IMG/VR virus record: IMGVR_UViG_3300009620_000025
Coordinates: 1 to 32,616 of that record
From: a virus
Strand: one strand, 5' to 3'
DNA: 32,616 bases
A program made the position numbers and the translations under genes. Of this stretch, positions 31,081 through 32,616 are shown piece after piece. Position 1 is the first letter of the stretch. The number at the start of each line of letters is the position of its first letter. The notes beneath the pieces are model-generated. The model was not told the DNA's origin. It ran no database searches and worked only from the letters and a program-made list of their open reading frames with translations.

Positions 31081-31533
31081 ATGTTCAACGAAATATTATT
31101 ATTAAATGAGTCTGATAACCCCGATCCTTTTAAACAAACAGAAGGGTCTGTAGGGTTGGATCTCTATGCAAAAGAGGAAATTACCGTACGTCCTTTTCAA
31201 CCTACTTTAATAGGTACCGGGATACGGGTTGTAATTCCTCGTACAATGGAAGGGCAAATTAGAATGAGAAGTTCTTTAGCTTTGAAAGGTTTGTTTATTC
31301 CAAATTCTCCTGGCACTATAGATTCTGATTATAGGGGAGAAATAAAAGTTATTATGTCAAGCACTTCTGCTGAGGATATTATTTTATCTAAAGGAGAGCG
31401 TGTTGCTCAATTAGTTCCTTGCCAAGTTCCTTTAGCGGAAGTAAGAACTGTTTCCTCTGAAGAGTTTTATAAAAAGGAAAACTCTTCTGAAAGAGGCTCA
31501 CAGGGATTTGGTTCCACTGGGTTCTATATTTAG
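31081..31533 (+). CDS. dut: dUTPase (deoxyuridine 5'-triphosphate nucleotidohydrolase)
   Basis: 150 residues, the size of the trimeric dUTPase family. Hydrolyses dUTP to dUMP, keeping uracil out of DNA and feeding dTMP synthesis. All five motifs are visible: GSVGLDLYA, RSSLALKG, PGTIDSDYRGEIKVI with the catalytic Asp, KGERVAQLV, and the C-terminal RGSQGFGSTG. It follows the zinc-ribbon gene by five bases, with no strong ribosome site (an A-rich leader only). The gene fits with NrdJ upstream as a dNTP supply unit, and is relevant to the UDG-like polymerase domain, which may sense uracil. Confidence 0.95.
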   Translation: MFNEILLLNESDNPDPFKQTEGSVGLDLYAKEEITVRPFQPTLIGTGIRVVIPRTMEGQIRMRSSLALKGLFIPNSPGTIDSDYRGEIKVIMSSTSAEDIILSKGERVAQLVPCQVPLAEVRTVSSEEFYKKENSSERGSQGFGSTGFYI

Positions 31534-31534
31534 G

Positions 31535-31543
31535 CTATAATAA
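31535..31543 (+). promoter_or_regulatory. Candidate promoter (CTATAATAA) abutting the helicase start codon
   Basis: TATAAT at 31536-31541 ends 8 bases before the ATG at 31550; no Shine-Dalgarno sequence is present. Same layout as at 339 and 18440, compatible with a leaderless transcript. Confidence 0.4.
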
Positions 31544-31549
31544 GCAGTT

Positions 31550-32616
31550 ATGGCATACACTTTTCAGGAATCAATTCAGCGGGGTATCCTATTCTTGATG
31601 AAGTCCGATAAGGACTTCTTCCATGAGATTGCCCCTCTAATTAAGCCTTCCTACTTTGAGTCGCCTTTCCATGAGAACCTTTTTAAGGCTATCTCAGAGC
31701 ACAAGGATGAATATGGTCATCTCCCTTCTGATGATGTTATTCTCGAGGCTGTGAAGACCATAAAGAGCGATGAGGAGCTTATGGTTGACTATAAGGATGA
31801 GCTGTCAGAAATCAATGGGTTAGATATTAAGTCTATTTCCAGTAAAGAGTATTATCTTGACCTTGTAGAAGACTTTGCTAAAAAACAGGCTATTCAGGAT
31901 GCCTTTTTAAGAAGCATAACTTACTTAAAGAAAGGAGAAATTGGTCGTATTGAGCATGAAATGAAAATAGCTCTCTCTGTCTCTAGAAACTTGGATTTAG
32001 GGATAGACTACAAGAGAGACTTTTTTGAAAGATGGGGAAGAAATTATGATAATAAAGGAGCTAAGATAGAGACTGGTTTGTACACTCTAGATGGGTGTTT
32101 GGACGGTGGGGTAGGAAAGAAGGAATTAGCCCTTGTTGTTGCTCCCCCTGGGGTTGGAAAATCCCTCTTCCTGACTCATTTAGGAACTATGGCTATTTTG
32201 CAAGGTCTTAATATTCTTCATGTTACACTAGAAATGAGCGAAGATAAAGTTGCTCAAAGATATGATTCTAATCTTACAGCTATTCCTCAGGATAAATTAA
32301 AAGAATCAAAAGAAGATGTTCACGATAGATTGGATGAATTATTTGAAAATATTGAGAAAAAGGCAGGAAAAAGACCCTCTCTTAAGATAAAAGAATTTCC
32401 AACAGGGCAGTTAAACGTCCATGGTTTAAGAGCCTACCTCACTCAGCTTAGAAATTTCGAGGAATTTATTCCTGATTTAATTATAGTGGATTATATGGAG
32501 CTGATGAGACCTACTACTCCTGGAATGGCTGAGTATCAAGCTCAAGAAAGGATTGCCCAAGAATTGAGAGGGGTGGCATCAGAGTATGATCTGTTATTAT
32601 GGACGGCAACACAGAC
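31550..32616 (+). CDS. DnaB-type replicative helicase (T4 gp41-like role), C-terminus outside window
   Basis: 355 codons to the window edge, still open. Residues 1-120 are a helical N-terminal domain like that of DnaB (FQESIQRGILFLMKSDKDFF). From about 180 the RecA-like ATPase domain starts: TGLYTLDGCLDGGVGKKEL, Walker A APPGVGKS, LHVTLEMSEDKVAQRYD, and Walker B LIIVDYMELM, followed by QERIAQELRGVASEYDLLLWTATQT at the end of the window. It unwinds DNA ahead of the polymerase as a hexamer. ATG 31550 lies 16 bases after the dUTPase stop and immediately downstream of a CTATAATAA element. No primase is visible in the window. Confidence 0.9.
   Translation, partial: MAYTFQESIQRGILFLMKSDKDFFHEIAPLIKPSYFESPFHENLFKAISEHKDEYGHLPSDDVILEAVKTIKSDEELMVDYKDELSEINGLDIKSISSKEYYLDLVEDFAKKQAIQDAFLRSITYLKKGEIGRIEHEMKIALSVSRNLDLGIDYKRDFFERWGRNYDNKGAKIETGLYTLDGCLDGGVGKKELALVVAPPGVGKSLFLTHLGTMAILQGLNILHVTLEMSEDKVAQRYDSNLTAIPQDKLKESKEDVHDRLDELFENIEKKAGKRPSLKIKEFPTGQLNVHGLRAYLTQLRNFEEFIPDLIIVDYMELMRPTTPGMAEYQAQERIAQELRGVASEYDLLLWTATQ

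Noticed and set aside
1-32616. tRNA genes, CRISPR arrays, insertion sequences or an integrase
   Set aside because: Gaps between genes are short and show no cloverleaf, direct-repeat array or transposase/integrase frame.

Overview
The window is a stretch of a low-GC, tailed double-stranded DNA phage genome with a contractile tail, distantly related to T4. It runs from virion genes on the left into replication and nucleotide-metabolism genes on the right. Almost everything is on the + strand and tightly packed. Two short genes are on the - strand (a Holliday-junction-resolvase-like nuclease and a short late-type sigma factor). No gene-free stretch exceeds 300 bases. I see no tRNA, CRISPR array, insertion sequence or integrase. 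The host cannot be read from the sequence; a lipoprotein signal at 4726 is compatible with, but does not prove, a Gram-negative host.

Layout. 1-4592: tail/adhesion-type genes (end of a fibre-like gene, a cysteine-rich modular protein, two unrecognised proteins, a PAAR spike-tip protein). 4620-5166: a tiny membrane protein and a lipoprotein with a glycine-zipper stretch and a second membrane segment. 5183-10526: a T4-style prohead cassette: two core-like proteins, a gp21-like protease with a very long basic tail, a gp22-like scaffold and a gp23-like major capsid protein, closed by a strong terminator. 10604-18373: neck and tail: a small basic protein, gp13-like neck protein, two tandem gp15-like tail terminator paralogues (the first fused to a large serine-hydrolase module), a small protein, tail sheath (gp18-like) and tail tube (gp19-like, apparently starting at ATC), closed by a second strong terminator. 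18452-21141: a zinc-finger-like small protein and an unrecognised 829-residue protein. 21120-22777: nuclease, small protein, cysteine-less thioredoxin-fold protein, and sigma factor. 22786-32616: UDG-like/3'-5' exonuclease protein and family A polymerase (one reading frame split by a single in-frame TAA), gp47/gp46 recombination nuclease, HNH endonuclease, class II ribonucleotide reductase, zinc-ribbon protein, dUTPase and the start of a DnaB-type helicase.

How it works together. The right half replicates DNA and supplies dNTPs: helicase, family A polymerase, recombination nuclease, NrdJ and dUTPase. The gp55-like sigma factor probably switches on the late virion genes from minimal TATAAT/TATAAATA-like promoters. 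The left half builds a T4-type prohead, matured by cleavage, plus a contractile tail. The genome is mosaic: T4-like virion, gp46/47 and sigma, but a SPO1-style family A polymerase with a UDG-like domain where T4 has a family B enzyme. The most unusual items are the tail terminator-hydrolase fusion beside an unfused paralogue, the split polymerase frame, the ATC start of the tube gene, the hugely extended prohead protease, and a motif shared by a core-like protein and the capsid protein at predicted protease sites.
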